From: an uncultured Prevotellaceae bacterium
Lineage (GTDB): Bacteria > Bacteroidota > Bacteroidia > Bacteroidales > Bacteroidaceae
Length of the DNA: 64,000 nt
Reading direction: 5' to 3'
NCBI GenBank assembly: GCA_946188395.1
Contig: CAMHUU010000002.1
Span: 62,001-126,000, forward strand
The translations under genes were made by a program, and so were the position numbers. Of the stretch, positions 8,078-16,569 are shown in pieces. Each line of letters starts with the position of its first letter. Position 1 is the stretch's first letter. The notes under the pieces were generated by a model. The model was not told the DNA's origin. It saw only the letters and a program-made list of their open reading frames with translations, and made no database searches.

Positions 8078-9367
8078 ATGGTACTAAATTATATCTGGAT
8101 AGCGTTTTTTCTGGTGGCGTTTGTGATTGCTGCCGTGAAGTTGGTGTTTATGGGCGACTTCGACGTGTTTCCTGCGATGATGGATTCCACGTTCTCGTCG
8201 TCGAAGACGGCCTTTGAGATTTCGCTGGGGTTGACGGGTGTGCTGTCGCTCTGGCTGGGTGTGATGAAGGTTGGCGAGAAGGGCGGTGTGGTCAATGTGC
8301 TGGCCCGCGTGCTGTCGCCCGTGTTTACCAAGCTGTTTCCTGATATTCCCAAAGGTCACCCCGTCACGGGCAGTATCTTTATGAACATTGCCGCCAACAT
8401 GCTGGGTTTGGACAATGCCGCCACACCCCTTGGCCTGAAGGCAATGGAGCAGATGGAGGAAGTTAAGAATGAAGAATTAAGAGTTAAGAAAGATAGTGGC
8501 GCCATCAGCGACGACGAATTCCAACGGCTGAAGGTGACGGCGTCGAACCCAATGATTATGTTCCTGGTGCTGAACACCAGCGGACTGACGCTCATCCCTG
8601 TCAGCATCATGGTGTATAGGGCCCAACTCGGTGCCGCTCAGCCTACGGATATCTTCATCCCTATCCTGCTGGCGACGTTCTTCTCGACGCTGGCAGGCAT
8701 CATCGTCACCTCGCTCTATCAGCGCATCAACCTCGTCAACCGCACCATGTTGTTGACGCTGGGTGGAGCCTGTGCAGTAGTGGCCGGCATCATCTGGGGC
8801 TTCTCGCAGTTGTCGCCCGACGCGATGAACAAGGTGAGCACCACCATTGCCAACATCCTGCTGATGACGATAATCTGTGGTTTCATACTGGCTGGCGTGC
8901 GTAAGAAGGTGAACGTCTACGACGCCTTCATCGAGGGTGCGAAGGACGGCTTTACTACTGCCGTCCGCATCATTCCATATCTGGTGGCTATCCTCGTTGG
9001 AATCGGTGTGTTCCGTGCCTCAGGGGCGATGGATATGCTGATTGGCGGTATGCGCTGGTGTGTGGAACTGACGGGCGTCAATGCCCAGTGGGTCGACGCT
9101 ATGCCTACGGCGCTGATGAAACCCCTCTCAGGCTCAGGCGCCCGCGGTATGATGGTCGACGCAATGACCAACTACGGAGCTGACTCATTCGTAGGTCGCC
9201 TGTCGTGCGTCTTCCAAGGATCGACGGACACCACGTTCTACATTCTGGCCGTCTACTTCGGTTCGGTGGGCATCAAGAACACCCGCCACGCCGTGAGCTG
9301 CGGCTTGCTGGCCGACCTGGCAGGCGTCATTGCAGCGATAGCGATTTGCTACCTCTTTTTTGCGTAA
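8078..9367 (+). CDS. Fused SpmA-SpmB-like nucleoside recognition (Gate) domain membrane protein
   Basis: A 429-aa polytopic membrane protein. The N-terminal half resembles spore maturation protein A (AANMLGLDNAATPLGLKAM, LNTSGLTLIPVS) and the C-terminal half SpmB (about residues 250-429, with PYLVAILVGIGVFRASGAMD, ALMKPLSGSGARGMM and CVFQGSTDTTFYILAVYFGSV). Each half carries a nucleoside-recognition Gate domain. Fused forms are common in non-sporulating Bacteroidetes, where the substrate is unknown. Residues 128-140 (EEVKNEELRVKKD) interrupt the usual SpmA loop. Their DNA (8459-8490) is an AAGTTAAGAATGAAGAATTA-type repeat, apparently inserted in frame. The flippase gene follows after 58 bases filled with ATAACG repeats. 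Confidence 0.85.
   Translation: MVLNYIWIAFFLVAFVIAAVKLVFMGDFDVFPAMMDSTFSSSKTAFEISLGLTGVLSLWLGVMKVGEKGGVVNVLARVLSPVFTKLFPDIPKGHPVTGSIFMNIAANMLGLDNAATPLGLKAMEQMEEVKNEELRVKKDSGAISDDEFQRLKVTASNPMIMFLVLNTSGLTLIPVSIMVYRAQLGAAQPTDIFIPILLATFFSTLAGIIVTSLYQRINLVNRTMLLTLGGACAVVAGIIWGFSQLSPDAMNKVSTTIANILLMTIICGFILAGVRKKVNVYDAFIEGAKDGFTTAVRIIPYLVAILVGIGVFRASGAMDMLIGGMRWCVELTGVNAQWVDAMPTALMKPLSGSGARGMMVDAMTNYGADSFVGRLSCVFQGSTDTTFYILAVYFGSVGIKNTRHAVSCGLLADLAGVIAAIAICYLFFA
8459..8490 (+). repeat. In-frame GTTAAGAATGAAG-type short repeat inside the SpmAB fusion gene
   Basis: Low-complexity GTTAAG/GAATTAAG units encoding EVKNEELRVKK in the loop between the SpmA-like conserved blocks. The frame is kept. Confidence 0.55.
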
Positions 9368-9368
9368 T

Positions 9369-9425
9369 AACGTTATAACGGAATAACGAAATAACGCAAC
9401 AACGGAATAACGGAATAACGAAACA
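9369..9425 (+). repeat. Intergenic ATAACG repeat
   Basis: About seven copies of an ATAACGg/a or CAACGg unit at 8-10 base spacing fill the whole gap between the SpmAB fusion and flippase genes. The same family occurs at 17512-17535 and 44655-44690. Confidence 0.75.
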
Positions 9426-10889
9426 ATGGGAAAGCTAACTACCATCTTCAAGGATACCGCCATTTACGGTCTGTCGAGCATCATTGGCCGTTTTCTGAAC
9501 TATCTGCTCGTGCCGCTCTATACGGCGCAGCTCTCTGCGGCCAGTGGCGGCTATGGCATCATCACCAACATCTATGCCTATGTGGCGCTGGCGATGGTGC
9601 TGCTGACGTTCGGCATGGAGACCACCTATTTCCGTTTCACCAACAAGACGCACACCGACTCGCAGACCGTCTATGGCACCACGCTGATTACGGTGGGGTC
9701 GCTGTCGCTGGTGTTTACCGCGTTGGTACTGCTGTTCCTGTCGCCCGTCAGCCAGCTGATGGGCTACGGCGAACATCCTGACTATGTGGGTGTGATGGCG
9801 GTGACGGTGGCCATCGACGCTTTCCTGTGCATTCCTTTCGCCCATCTGCGCCAAGAGAAGAAGGCCTTGAAGTTTGCCGCCCTGAAACTGCTGAACATTG
9901 TGGTCAGCATCGTGTTGAACGTCATCTATTTCCACTATATGGACGGCAAGGACGTGGGCTACGCGTTCTATATCAACCTGGTGTGTACGGCTATGCTGGC
10001 CGTTTGCCTCGTTACGGAGTACACGGGATTCCGTTGGCGACTCGACACGAAGCTGTTGCGCTCGATGCTCAGCTATTCGTGGCCCATCCTGATTCTGGGC
10101 TTGGCGGGCATCCTGAACCAGACGGCCGACAAGATGCTGTTCCCCTATATCTATAAGGATAGCGACATGTTGACCCAGCTGGGCATCTATGGTGCCTGCT
10201 CGAAGATAGCGATGATTATGGCGATGATTACGCAGGCCTTCCGCTTTGCCTACGAGCCCATCGTCTTCGCTGGCGTCAAGGACAAAGACCAGCACGAGAT
10301 GTACGCCAAGGCCATGAAGTATTTCATCATCTTCACGCTGTTGGCCTTCCTCATCGTAGTGGGTTATATGGACGTCCTGAAATACATTGTCCGCAATCAG
10401 GACTACTGGGTAGGCTTGAAAGTCGTACCCATCGTGATGGCCGCAGAGATTATGATGGGCGTCTACTTCAACCTGTCGTTCTGGTATAAGGTGATTGACA
10501 AGACCATCTGGGGAGCCATCTTCTCGGGCATCGGTTGTGCGGTGCTGCTGGTGGTCAACGTCGTCTTCGTGCCCCGCTACGGCTATATGGCTTGTGCGTG
10601 GGGAGGATTCGCCGGATACGGCGTGGCCATGCTGATGTCCTACATCGTAGGACAGAAGTACTACCCCATCAACTATCCGCTGAAGGAGATTACGCTTTAC
10701 GTCGTGCTGGCCCTTGTGCTGTACGGACTGATGTATGTGGCCAGCGACTGGCCCACGCTGCTCTCGCTGGCGTTCAACACGTTGCTGCTCGTGGTGTTTA
10801 CAGCGGTTATCTTCAAGCGCGACCTGCCGTTGGAGCATCTGCCCTTCATCGGGCATCGTTTCCGTCGTCCCAAATATAAAGTTCATTAA
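9426..10889 (+). CDS. Polysaccharide/oligosaccharide flippase (Wzx-like, MOP superfamily)
   Basis: A 487-aa membrane protein with about 12-14 hydrophobic helices. The N-terminus (MGKLTTIFKDTAIYGLSSIIGRFLNYLLVPLY) is typical of Bacteroidetes lipopolysaccharide/polysaccharide flippases, with TFGMETTYFRF soon after. Charged residues are few within the helices. It would move lipid-linked oligosaccharide units across the inner membrane for O-antigen, capsule or exopolysaccharide. No glycosyltransferase or polymerase genes adjoin it, so the pathway it serves cannot be told from context. It lies between the SpmAB fusion gene and the S46 peptidase gene (12-base gap), probably in one transcript. Confidence 0.85.
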   Translation: MGKLTTIFKDTAIYGLSSIIGRFLNYLLVPLYTAQLSAASGGYGIITNIYAYVALAMVLLTFGMETTYFRFTNKTHTDSQTVYGTTLITVGSLSLVFTALVLLFLSPVSQLMGYGEHPDYVGVMAVTVAIDAFLCIPFAHLRQEKKALKFAALKLLNIVVSIVLNVIYFHYMDGKDVGYAFYINLVCTAMLAVCLVTEYTGFRWRLDTKLLRSMLSYSWPILILGLAGILNQTADKMLFPYIYKDSDMLTQLGIYGACSKIAMIMAMITQAFRFAYEPIVFAGVKDKDQHEMYAKAMKYFIIFTLLAFLIVVGYMDVLKYIVRNQDYWVGLKVVPIVMAAEIMMGVYFNLSFWYKVIDKTIWGAIFSGIGCAVLLVVNVVFVPRYGYMACAWGGFAGYGVAMLMSYIVGQKYYPINYPLKEITLYVVLALVLYGLMYVASDWPTLLSLAFNTLLLVVFTAVIFKRDLPLEHLPFIGHRFRRPKYKVH

Positions 10890-10901
10890 AATTAGTATCA
10901 T

Positions 10902-13019
10902 ATGAAAAAAATCCTAGTATCACTAGTATGCCTAGTATCTCTAGTTAATGTGGCACGTGCCGACGAAGGCATGTGGACACTGTACAACCTGCCTACTGCC
11001 GTCTACGACCAGATGAAGCAGTATGGCTTCGAGTTACCGATGGAGCAACTCTACCAGAGCGACAATGCGGTGAAGAATGCCGTTGTCAACTTTGGCGGTT
11101 TCTGCACAGGAGTCGTCGTGTCGCCCGACGGACTGGTGTTTACCAACCACCATTGTGGTTTCGATGCCATCCGCCAGCACTCTACCGTTGAGCACGACTA
11201 CATGCTGAACGGCTTCATCTCGAAGTCCTATGAAGAGGAGTTGCCCAACGAAGACCTGTTCGTCAGTTTCATGATTGACCAGAAGGACGTGACCGACCAG
11301 ATTTTTCCTCATGTGAAGGGTCTCTCGCGTAACAAGCAGGCAGACTATGTGGACAGCGTGGAGAATGCCTGGCAGAAGGAAATCCGTAAGCAGGACTCTA
11401 CGCTGCGTGTGGAAGTAAAGCCTTTCTACGAGGGCAACAAGTACTATATGACGACCTATCGCGACTTCGAGGACGTGCGCCTGGTGTTTGCCGTTCCCAA
11501 GTCGATGGGTAAGTTTGGTGGCGAGACGGACAACTGGATGTGGCCCCGCCAGACGTGCGACTATAGCGTGTTCCGCATCTATGCCGACCCCAAGACGAAC
11601 GGTCCTGCCAAGTATTCGAAGGACAATGTGCCCTATCACCCCAAGTCGTGGGCTCCCGTCTCGATGCAGGGCTATAAGCCTGGCGACTTCTGTATGATTA
11701 TGGGTTATCCTGGAAGCACGAGTCGCTATCTGTCGTCGTATGGCATTCAGGAGCGTCGTGATGCCTTGAATACTCCCCGTGTTCAGGTTCGTGAGGTGAA
11801 GCAGGAGGTGATGTTGCGCCACATGCGTGCTTCGGAGGCTGTGCGCATCATGTACGAGTCGAAGTATGCCCACTCGAGCAACTATTGGAAGAACTCCATC
11901 GGTATGAACAAGTGTATCGACTCGATAGGACTCATCCAGCAGAAGCAGCAGTTCGAGGCCCAGATTCGCCAGTGGCAGGATTCTACGGGCTATCTGAAGG
12001 GCGAGCTCGACTTCGACAAATTGGCAAAACTCTATCAGCAGCGCATGAAGCTGACCCGCCTGCGCACCATTTTCCGAGAGACCTTCTACACATTCGACGA
12101 CGAGATCTCGACGCGTGCCTGGAAATGTAACTGGGGCATTCAGGTTCATGGTCCGAAGGGCAAGCCCAAGAAGCAGTATTACCTGTTCGACGACAACAGC
12201 AAGGAGTGGGACGAAGCTACCGACTGCGAACTCCTCGCCACGCTGATTCGTAACTATCGCCAGCAGGTCGACAAGGAGTATCTGCCCGATTTCTATGAGA
12301 CTATCGATAAGCAGTTTGCTGGCAACTATGACGCCTATGTCAAAGCGCTGTATGAGAAATCGATTCTGATGAAGAGCGGCAAGCCCATCTATTTCAACAA
12401 GAAGAGCTACAACAAGGATTTGGGCGTGCAGTATGGCATCTCGATTAGCGAGATTATGGCCAAGATTAATGCTGACCTGAGCGAGTTCAGAGATGATATT
12501 GCCGAGCAGGAGCGACTGTTGTGTGCCGCTGTGCTGCGCATGGAACAGGATATGCCCAACTATTCGGATGCCAACTTCACCCTGCGCATGACCTACGGAC
12601 AGATAGGCGAATACACGCTGGGCGGACGTCCTTCAGGCTATTACACCACAGCCCGCTCGTTGTGGGAGAAGATGCAGAAGGCCGACGAGAACTTCGAGTA
12701 TTTCGCTGAGCCCGTGATGCACGAACTGCTCTCGAGCAAGGACTTCGGACCTTATGCCGACTCGCTGACGGGTACCATGCAGCTGTGCTTCCTATCGAAT
12801 AACGATATTACGGGTGGAAACTCCGGTTCACCTATCTTTAACGGCAAAGGCGAGTTGTTAGGACTGGCCTTCGACGGCAACTGGGACAGTCTGTCTTCCG
12901 ACATTTTCTTCGATCGTCAACTGGCCCGCACCATCAATGTCGACGTGCGCTACATGTTGTTCATGATGGACCGCTGGGGACACGCCGATAGACTTTTAAA
13001 GGAAATCAACGCGAAGTAA
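10902..13019 (+). CDS. S46 family dipeptidyl peptidase, DPP7-like
   Basis: A 705-aa exported serine peptidase (signal peptide MKKILVSLVCLVSLVNVARA). S46 enzymes release dipeptides from peptide N-termini in the periplasm and feed amino acid fermentation. The triad is visible: His in TNHHCGF (about residue 84), Asp in QTCDYSVFRIYA, and Ser641 in GGNSGSP. The residue that sets P1 preference (Gly in DPP7, Arg in DPP11) is Gly here (LAFDGNW), which predicts a DPP7-like preference for hydrophobic or broad P1 residues, not Asp/Glu. The DNA of the signal peptide is a run of CTAGTAT-type units (10892-10946), similar to a tract in the nearby helicase gene. A terminator follows. Confidence 0.92.
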   Translation: MKKILVSLVCLVSLVNVARADEGMWTLYNLPTAVYDQMKQYGFELPMEQLYQSDNAVKNAVVNFGGFCTGVVVSPDGLVFTNHHCGFDAIRQHSTVEHDYMLNGFISKSYEEELPNEDLFVSFMIDQKDVTDQIFPHVKGLSRNKQADYVDSVENAWQKEIRKQDSTLRVEVKPFYEGNKYYMTTYRDFEDVRLVFAVPKSMGKFGGETDNWMWPRQTCDYSVFRIYADPKTNGPAKYSKDNVPYHPKSWAPVSMQGYKPGDFCMIMGYPGSTSRYLSSYGIQERRDALNTPRVQVREVKQEVMLRHMRASEAVRIMYESKYAHSSNYWKNSIGMNKCIDSIGLIQQKQQFEAQIRQWQDSTGYLKGELDFDKLAKLYQQRMKLTRLRTIFRETFYTFDDEISTRAWKCNWGIQVHGPKGKPKKQYYLFDDNSKEWDEATDCELLATLIRNYRQQVDKEYLPDFYETIDKQFAGNYDAYVKALYEKSILMKSGKPIYFNKKSYNKDLGVQYGISISEIMAKINADLSEFRDDIAEQERLLCAAVLRMEQDMPNYSDANFTLRMTYGQIGEYTLGGRPSGYYTTARSLWEKMQKADENFEYFAEPVMHELLSSKDFGPYADSLTGTMQLCFLSNNDITGGNSGSPIFNGKGELLGLAFDGNWDSLSSDIFFDRQLARTINVDVRYMLFMMDRWGHADRLLKEINAK

Positions 13020-13026
13020 AAATAGT

Positions 13027-13057
13027 GAAGGTAGGGTTTGGCCCTACCTTCTTTTTT
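13027..13057. terminator. Terminator between convergent genes
   Basis: Perfect 10-bp stem GAAGGTAGGG/CCCTACCTTC, 5-base loop, then TTTTTT on the plus strand. It ends the S46 peptidase transcript and could also act on the convergent helicase transcript. Confidence 0.85.
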
Positions 13058-13058
13058 C

Positions 13059-15038
13059 TTATTTCTTCTTGCGAGGTTTGCGAATGGCCCAGCCTTCTTC
13101 GCTGAAGTCAGGAATCTCGCCTTTCAACTCTTTGCTGGTTTTGTCCTTCTTGGGCTTTTTGTCAGTATGTGGCTTACCGCTCTTCGACTTCATGCCGTTG
13201 GGATTCAGGAATTGCATCCATTCGTCCTTTTGGTAAATCCTGACGTCGTTGGGGGATTTGGACGGCTTGGTGTCTCTAGATTTCCTTGTATCTCTAGTCG
13301 GACTAGTATTTCTAGAAGTCCTAGTGTCTCTAGAAGGTCTAGACGGAGCGGTTTCTGCGGCGTCGTTGCAACGCACTTCGCGATTCTTGTAACGCTGCCC
13401 GTTGACGTATTTGATGACACGTTGTGCGTCCTCCTCAGGCACTTCGAAATAACTGATGGTCTGTAGCAGGTCGATGTGGCCTACTTCCACGTGTCCTCTC
13501 CCGTGACGGTTGGTGCTCACCACCGTCTTATTGAGGAACTGCATCAGTTCGCCAGGATAGAAACCATCCTTCTTGCCCAGATTGATGAACAACTTGCGAT
13601 AGCCTGCTGAGGCAGCAAACGACTGACCTTTCTCGCGCTTGCTGCGTTCTTTGCGCTCCTTGCCGTCTTCGCCCCGTTTGTTGCTGACGGGCTCAATCTC
13701 GGGTGCATCCGCATAGTAAGCCAGGAAACGGCCAAACTCCAGCGAGACAATTTTTTTAATCAAGTCGTCCTTGTCGATATATTCGAAATAGCGGCTGATG
13801 TCCTGCATGAAGGGGGCAATCTGCTCCTCGTCGACGTCGCTCTTCACAATCTGGTCCATCACCTTATAGAGTTGCTTCTTGCAGATTTCCTCGGCCGAGG
13901 GGATAGTGCCTTGTTCGAACTCCTTGCCAATCTCTTTTTCAATATTGCGAATCTTATGCTTTTCGCGTGAGTGGACAATGCTGAGCGACGTGCCTTTCTT
14001 GCCAGCACGACCCGTACGACCCGAGCGGTGGGTATAGTTTTCAATATCGTCAGGCAGACCATAGTTGATAACGTGCGTCAGGTCGTCGACGTCCAATCCG
14101 CGTGCTGCCACATCTGTGGCCACCAGCAGCTGAACGGTATGCTGACGGAACTTCTGCATGGTCAGGTCGCGCTGTTGCTGCGAGAGGTCGCCGTGCAGCG
14201 ACTCTGCATTGTAACCATCGCGTATCAGTTTGTCGGCCACCTCCTGTGTCTCCAACTTCGTACGACAGAAGATGATGGCGAAGATGCGTGGATTGTAGTC
14301 CACCAGTCGTTTCAGCGCCAGATACTTGTCCTTCGCATTCACCATATAGTAGATGTGGTTTACGTGCTCGGCTCCTTCGTTGCGCGAACCCACCACAATC
14401 TCCTTGTAGTCGTGCAGATAGCCCTTGGCAATGCGCTCTATCTCCTTGCTCATGGTGGCCGAGAAGAGCAGGGTGTTGCGGTCTTCAGGTACACTCTCGA
14501 GTATCGCGTCAATGCTCTCTTGGAAGCCCATGTTCAACATCTCGTCAGCCTCGTCGAGCACCACATTATGCACGTCGTCCAATTGGGCTACACCACGCTT
14601 CATCAGGTCGATGAGTCGTCCTGGTGTCGCCACGATGATTTGTACGCCTTTCCGCAAAGCACGAATCTGCTGTTCGATGCTGGCGCCACCATAGACGGCC
14701 TCAATATGGATGCCGTCCATGTATTTGGCAAAGTCACGCATGTCGTCGGCAATCTGCAGACAGAGTTCACGGGTAGGAGCAAGGATGAGGGCATGGGGAA
14801 GTCCTCTGCCAATCTCGCCCAGCTGGGGACGGGGTTTTTCGGCAATCCGTTGCAATACGGGAATGCCGAATGCAGCCGTCTTGCCCGTACCCGTCTGGGC
14901 CAAGGCAATGACGTCATTTCGATTACCCAGCAGGTAGGGAATCACCTCCTCCTGCACAGGCATGGGCTGTACGAACCCCATCTCTTCGATGGCTTTGCGA
15001 ATCTCTTCGCAGACACCAAGTTCTTCAAATGTTTTCAA
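13059..15038 (-). CDS. DEAD-box ATP-dependent RNA helicase with DbpA-like RNA-binding domain
   Basis: A 659-aa cytoplasmic RNA helicase of the DeaD/CshA type, which remodels ribosomal or messenger RNA. Seen motifs are: a Q motif near residues 22-29; Walker A AQTGTGKT (47-54); VLDEADEML; LLFSATM; and HRSGRTGRAG. A DbpA-like RNA-binding domain follows (about 490-570, with AGYRKLFINLGKKDG). After it comes a basic low-complexity linker of RD/SRN/TRK repeats (about 570-600) encoded by a CTAG-rich repeat tract (13270-13344), then a Lys-rich tail. It starts 13 bases after the FGGY kinase gene and is probably the last gene of that transcript. Confidence 0.92.
   Translation of the reverse strand: MKTFEELGVCEEIRKAIEEMGFVQPMPVQEEVIPYLLGNRNDVIALAQTGTGKTAAFGIPVLQRIAEKPRPQLGEIGRGLPHALILAPTRELCLQIADDMRDFAKYMDGIHIEAVYGGASIEQQIRALRKGVQIIVATPGRLIDLMKRGVAQLDDVHNVVLDEADEMLNMGFQESIDAILESVPEDRNTLLFSATMSKEIERIAKGYLHDYKEIVVGSRNEGAEHVNHIYYMVNAKDKYLALKRLVDYNPRIFAIIFCRTKLETQEVADKLIRDGYNAESLHGDLSQQQRDLTMQKFRQHTVQLLVATDVAARGLDVDDLTHVINYGLPDDIENYTHRSGRTGRAGKKGTSLSIVHSREKHKIRNIEKEIGKEFEQGTIPSAEEICKKQLYKVMDQIVKSDVDEEQIAPFMQDISRYFEYIDKDDLIKKIVSLEFGRFLAYYADAPEIEPVSNKRGEDGKERKERSKREKGQSFAASAGYRKLFINLGKKDGFYPGELMQFLNKTVVSTNRHGRGHVEVGHIDLLQTISYFEVPEEDAQRVIKYVNGQRYKNREVRCNDAAETAPSRPSRDTRTSRNTSPTRDTRKSRDTKPSKSPNDVRIYQKDEWMQFLNPNGMKSKSGKPHTDKKPKKDKTSKELKGEIPDFSEEGWAIRKPRKKK
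13270..13344 (-). repeat. CTAG-rich repeat tract in the helicase linker
   Basis: About nine TCTCTAG, ACTAGTAT or TCTAGA-type units encode the Ser/Arg/Asp/Thr-rich linker. The same style of repeat encodes the signal peptide of the S46 peptidase gene (10892-10946). Confidence 0.6.
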
Positions 15039-15051
15039 ATGAGTAATGTTT

Positions 15052-16548
15052 TTATTTGATAAGTTGATTCACTGCATTGCGCCAACCCTCATAGAGGTGA
15101 GAGGTGAGGGATGAGAGGTGAGTGGTTGGTTGGAAGGTCTGTGTCACCACGCGGAAACCAGTCACTTCGTCGAAACTCTTCCACAGTCCACGGGCAAAGC
15201 CGTTCATGATGACTGCTCCGAGGGCTGAGGCATCGTCGACTTCAGTACAAACGACGGGCGTGTCGAGCATGTCTGCCTGGAACTGCATCAGGAACTGGTT
15301 CTTCGTCGGTCCGCCATCAGCAGCAATCTCCTTCAGTCGTCCGCCTGTAGCGTGAGCCATCACGTCGACCAAGTCCTTAATCTGATAAGCGATAGACTCC
15401 AAGGCAGCCCGCAGGAAATGGGCTTTAGTGGTGGCGAAGGTCAGTCCGAAGACGGCACCCTTCACGTCGCTCTGCCACCAGGGAGCCCCCAACCCGGAGA
15501 AGGCAGGTACGATATATACGCCACCATTATCAGCAACACTCGTAGCCAACGCCTCCATCTCCGAGGGCTTTCCTATGAGTTGCAGCTGGTCGCAGATCCA
15601 CTTCAGCGTGGCTCCCGTGCTATAGATGTTACCCTCGAAACCATACCACGTTTTTCCTAATGCCGAGAAGCCTACGCTGGTCACGAGACCTTGGGGAGCA
15701 GCTTTCGGCTCTTCACCAATATTCACCATTACACTCGAGCCTGTGCCGTAGGTCACCTTGCCCGAGCCTGGTTCGAAGCACATCTGACCTACAAGGGCTC
15801 CATGTGAGTCGCCCAAGACACCAGCTATCTGGATGGGCTCGCTGAACAAGCCCTCGCAGGTAGTCTCACCATAGATGGCGTCGCAGGCTTTGACCTCAGG
15901 CATCATCGAACGGGGAATGTCGAACAGCGTCAGCAAGTCGTCGTCCCAGTCGAGTGTATGTATGTTGAACAACATGGTGCGCGATGCGTTGGTCGTATCT
16001 GTGGCAAAGGTCTTACCACCCGTCAACTTCCACACGAGCCACGTGTCGATGGTACCCATCAGCAGTTCGCCCTTGTTTGCTGCCTCACGGGCACCTTCGA
16101 TGTTGTCGAGCAGCCACTTGACACCTGAAGCAGAGAAGTTGGGGTCGATGAGCAGTCCGCTCTTCGTCATCACCATTTCAGCCTTTCCGTCAGCACGAAG
16201 CTGACGACACAGTTCTGCACCACGCGTATCCTGCCACACCACCGCATTCGCAATGGGCTTGCCCGTCGCTTTGTTCCAGACAACAGCCGTCTCGCGCTGA
16301 TTCGTAATGCAGAGGGAGAACTGAGCATTTCTCATTTCTAATTTCTCATTTCTCATTTCGAGCAAAGCTCGGATGGCTTCTATCATATTTTGATAGATTT
16401 CCTCAGCATCATGCTCCACCCAACCCGTCTGCGGATAGTACTGTTTGTGGTCTACGTTGGTACGGGCCACCACCTTACACTGTTCGTCAAACAGCAAAGC
16501 CTTTGTCGACGACGTGCTTTGGTCTATAGCGATGATTCTCTGAACCAT
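15052..16548 (-). CDS. FGGY-family kinase related to glycerol kinase; candidate D-apulose kinase
   Basis: A 498-aa sugar kinase of FGGY type (IAIDQSTSSTKALLFD, ITNQRETAVVW, GTIDTWLVWKLTGG, TYGTGSS, ALESIAYQ). It is closest in appearance to GlpK, but two glycerol contacts of E. coli GlpK are replaced: Tyr135 by Asn (DPNFSAS) and Gln246 by Ser (GDSHGAL). Arg83 and Glu84 are kept. It sits 21 bases after a split transketolase. In the described D-apiose pathway, apulose kinase (AplK) and the two-subunit apulose-4-phosphate transketolase (AptA/AptB) have this combination of families. The apulose assignment is inference; glycerol or a pentulose remain possible. Two in-frame low-complexity repeats occur, at residues of about 63-74 (EMRNEKLEMRN) and near the C-terminus (THLSSLTSHL). 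Confidence 0.8.
   Translation of the reverse strand: MVQRIIAIDQSTSSTKALLFDEQCKVVARTNVDHKQYYPQTGWVEHDAEEIYQNMIEAIRALLEMRNEKLEMRNAQFSLCITNQRETAVVWNKATGKPIANAVVWQDTRGAELCRQLRADGKAEMVMTKSGLLIDPNFSASGVKWLLDNIEGAREAANKGELLMGTIDTWLVWKLTGGKTFATDTTNASRTMLFNIHTLDWDDDLLTLFDIPRSMMPEVKACDAIYGETTCEGLFSEPIQIAGVLGDSHGALVGQMCFEPGSGKVTYGTGSSVMVNIGEEPKAAPQGLVTSVGFSALGKTWYGFEGNIYSTGATLKWICDQLQLIGKPSEMEALATSVADNGGVYIVPAFSGLGAPWWQSDVKGAVFGLTFATTKAHFLRAALESIAYQIKDLVDVMAHATGGRLKEIAADGGPTKNQFLMQFQADMLDTPVVCTEVDDASALGAVIMNGFARGLWKSFDEVTGFRVVTQTFQPTTHLSSLTSHLYEGWRNAVNQLIK
15093..15132 (-). repeat. In-frame GAGAGGTGAGG-type repeat near the 3' end of the FGGY kinase gene
   Basis: AGAGGTGAG/GGGATGAG units encode THLSSLTSHL just before the final helix. 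The frame is intact. Confidence 0.55.
16325..16360 (-). repeat. In-frame GAGAAATGAGAAAT repeat inside the FGGY kinase gene
   Basis: Four units of GA(G)AAATGA encode EMRNEKLEMRN between helix IRALL and the conserved ITNQRET strand, where typical glycerol kinases have a short loop. The same unit family is present in the GH67 gene at 53877-53911. Confidence 0.7.
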
Positions 16549-16569
16549 TTCTCGTTTATTTTTTATTTC

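Noticed and set aside
9435..10901. 488-codon minus-strand frame opposite the flippase
   Set aside because: His/Gln/Asp-rich composition typical of a shadow of a membrane protein gene; the plus-strand product has clear family features.
15052..16548. Plain glycerol kinase assignment
   Set aside because: Two glycerol-contact residues are changed and the operon partner is a split transketolase, so the name glpK was not given, though glycerol remains possible.
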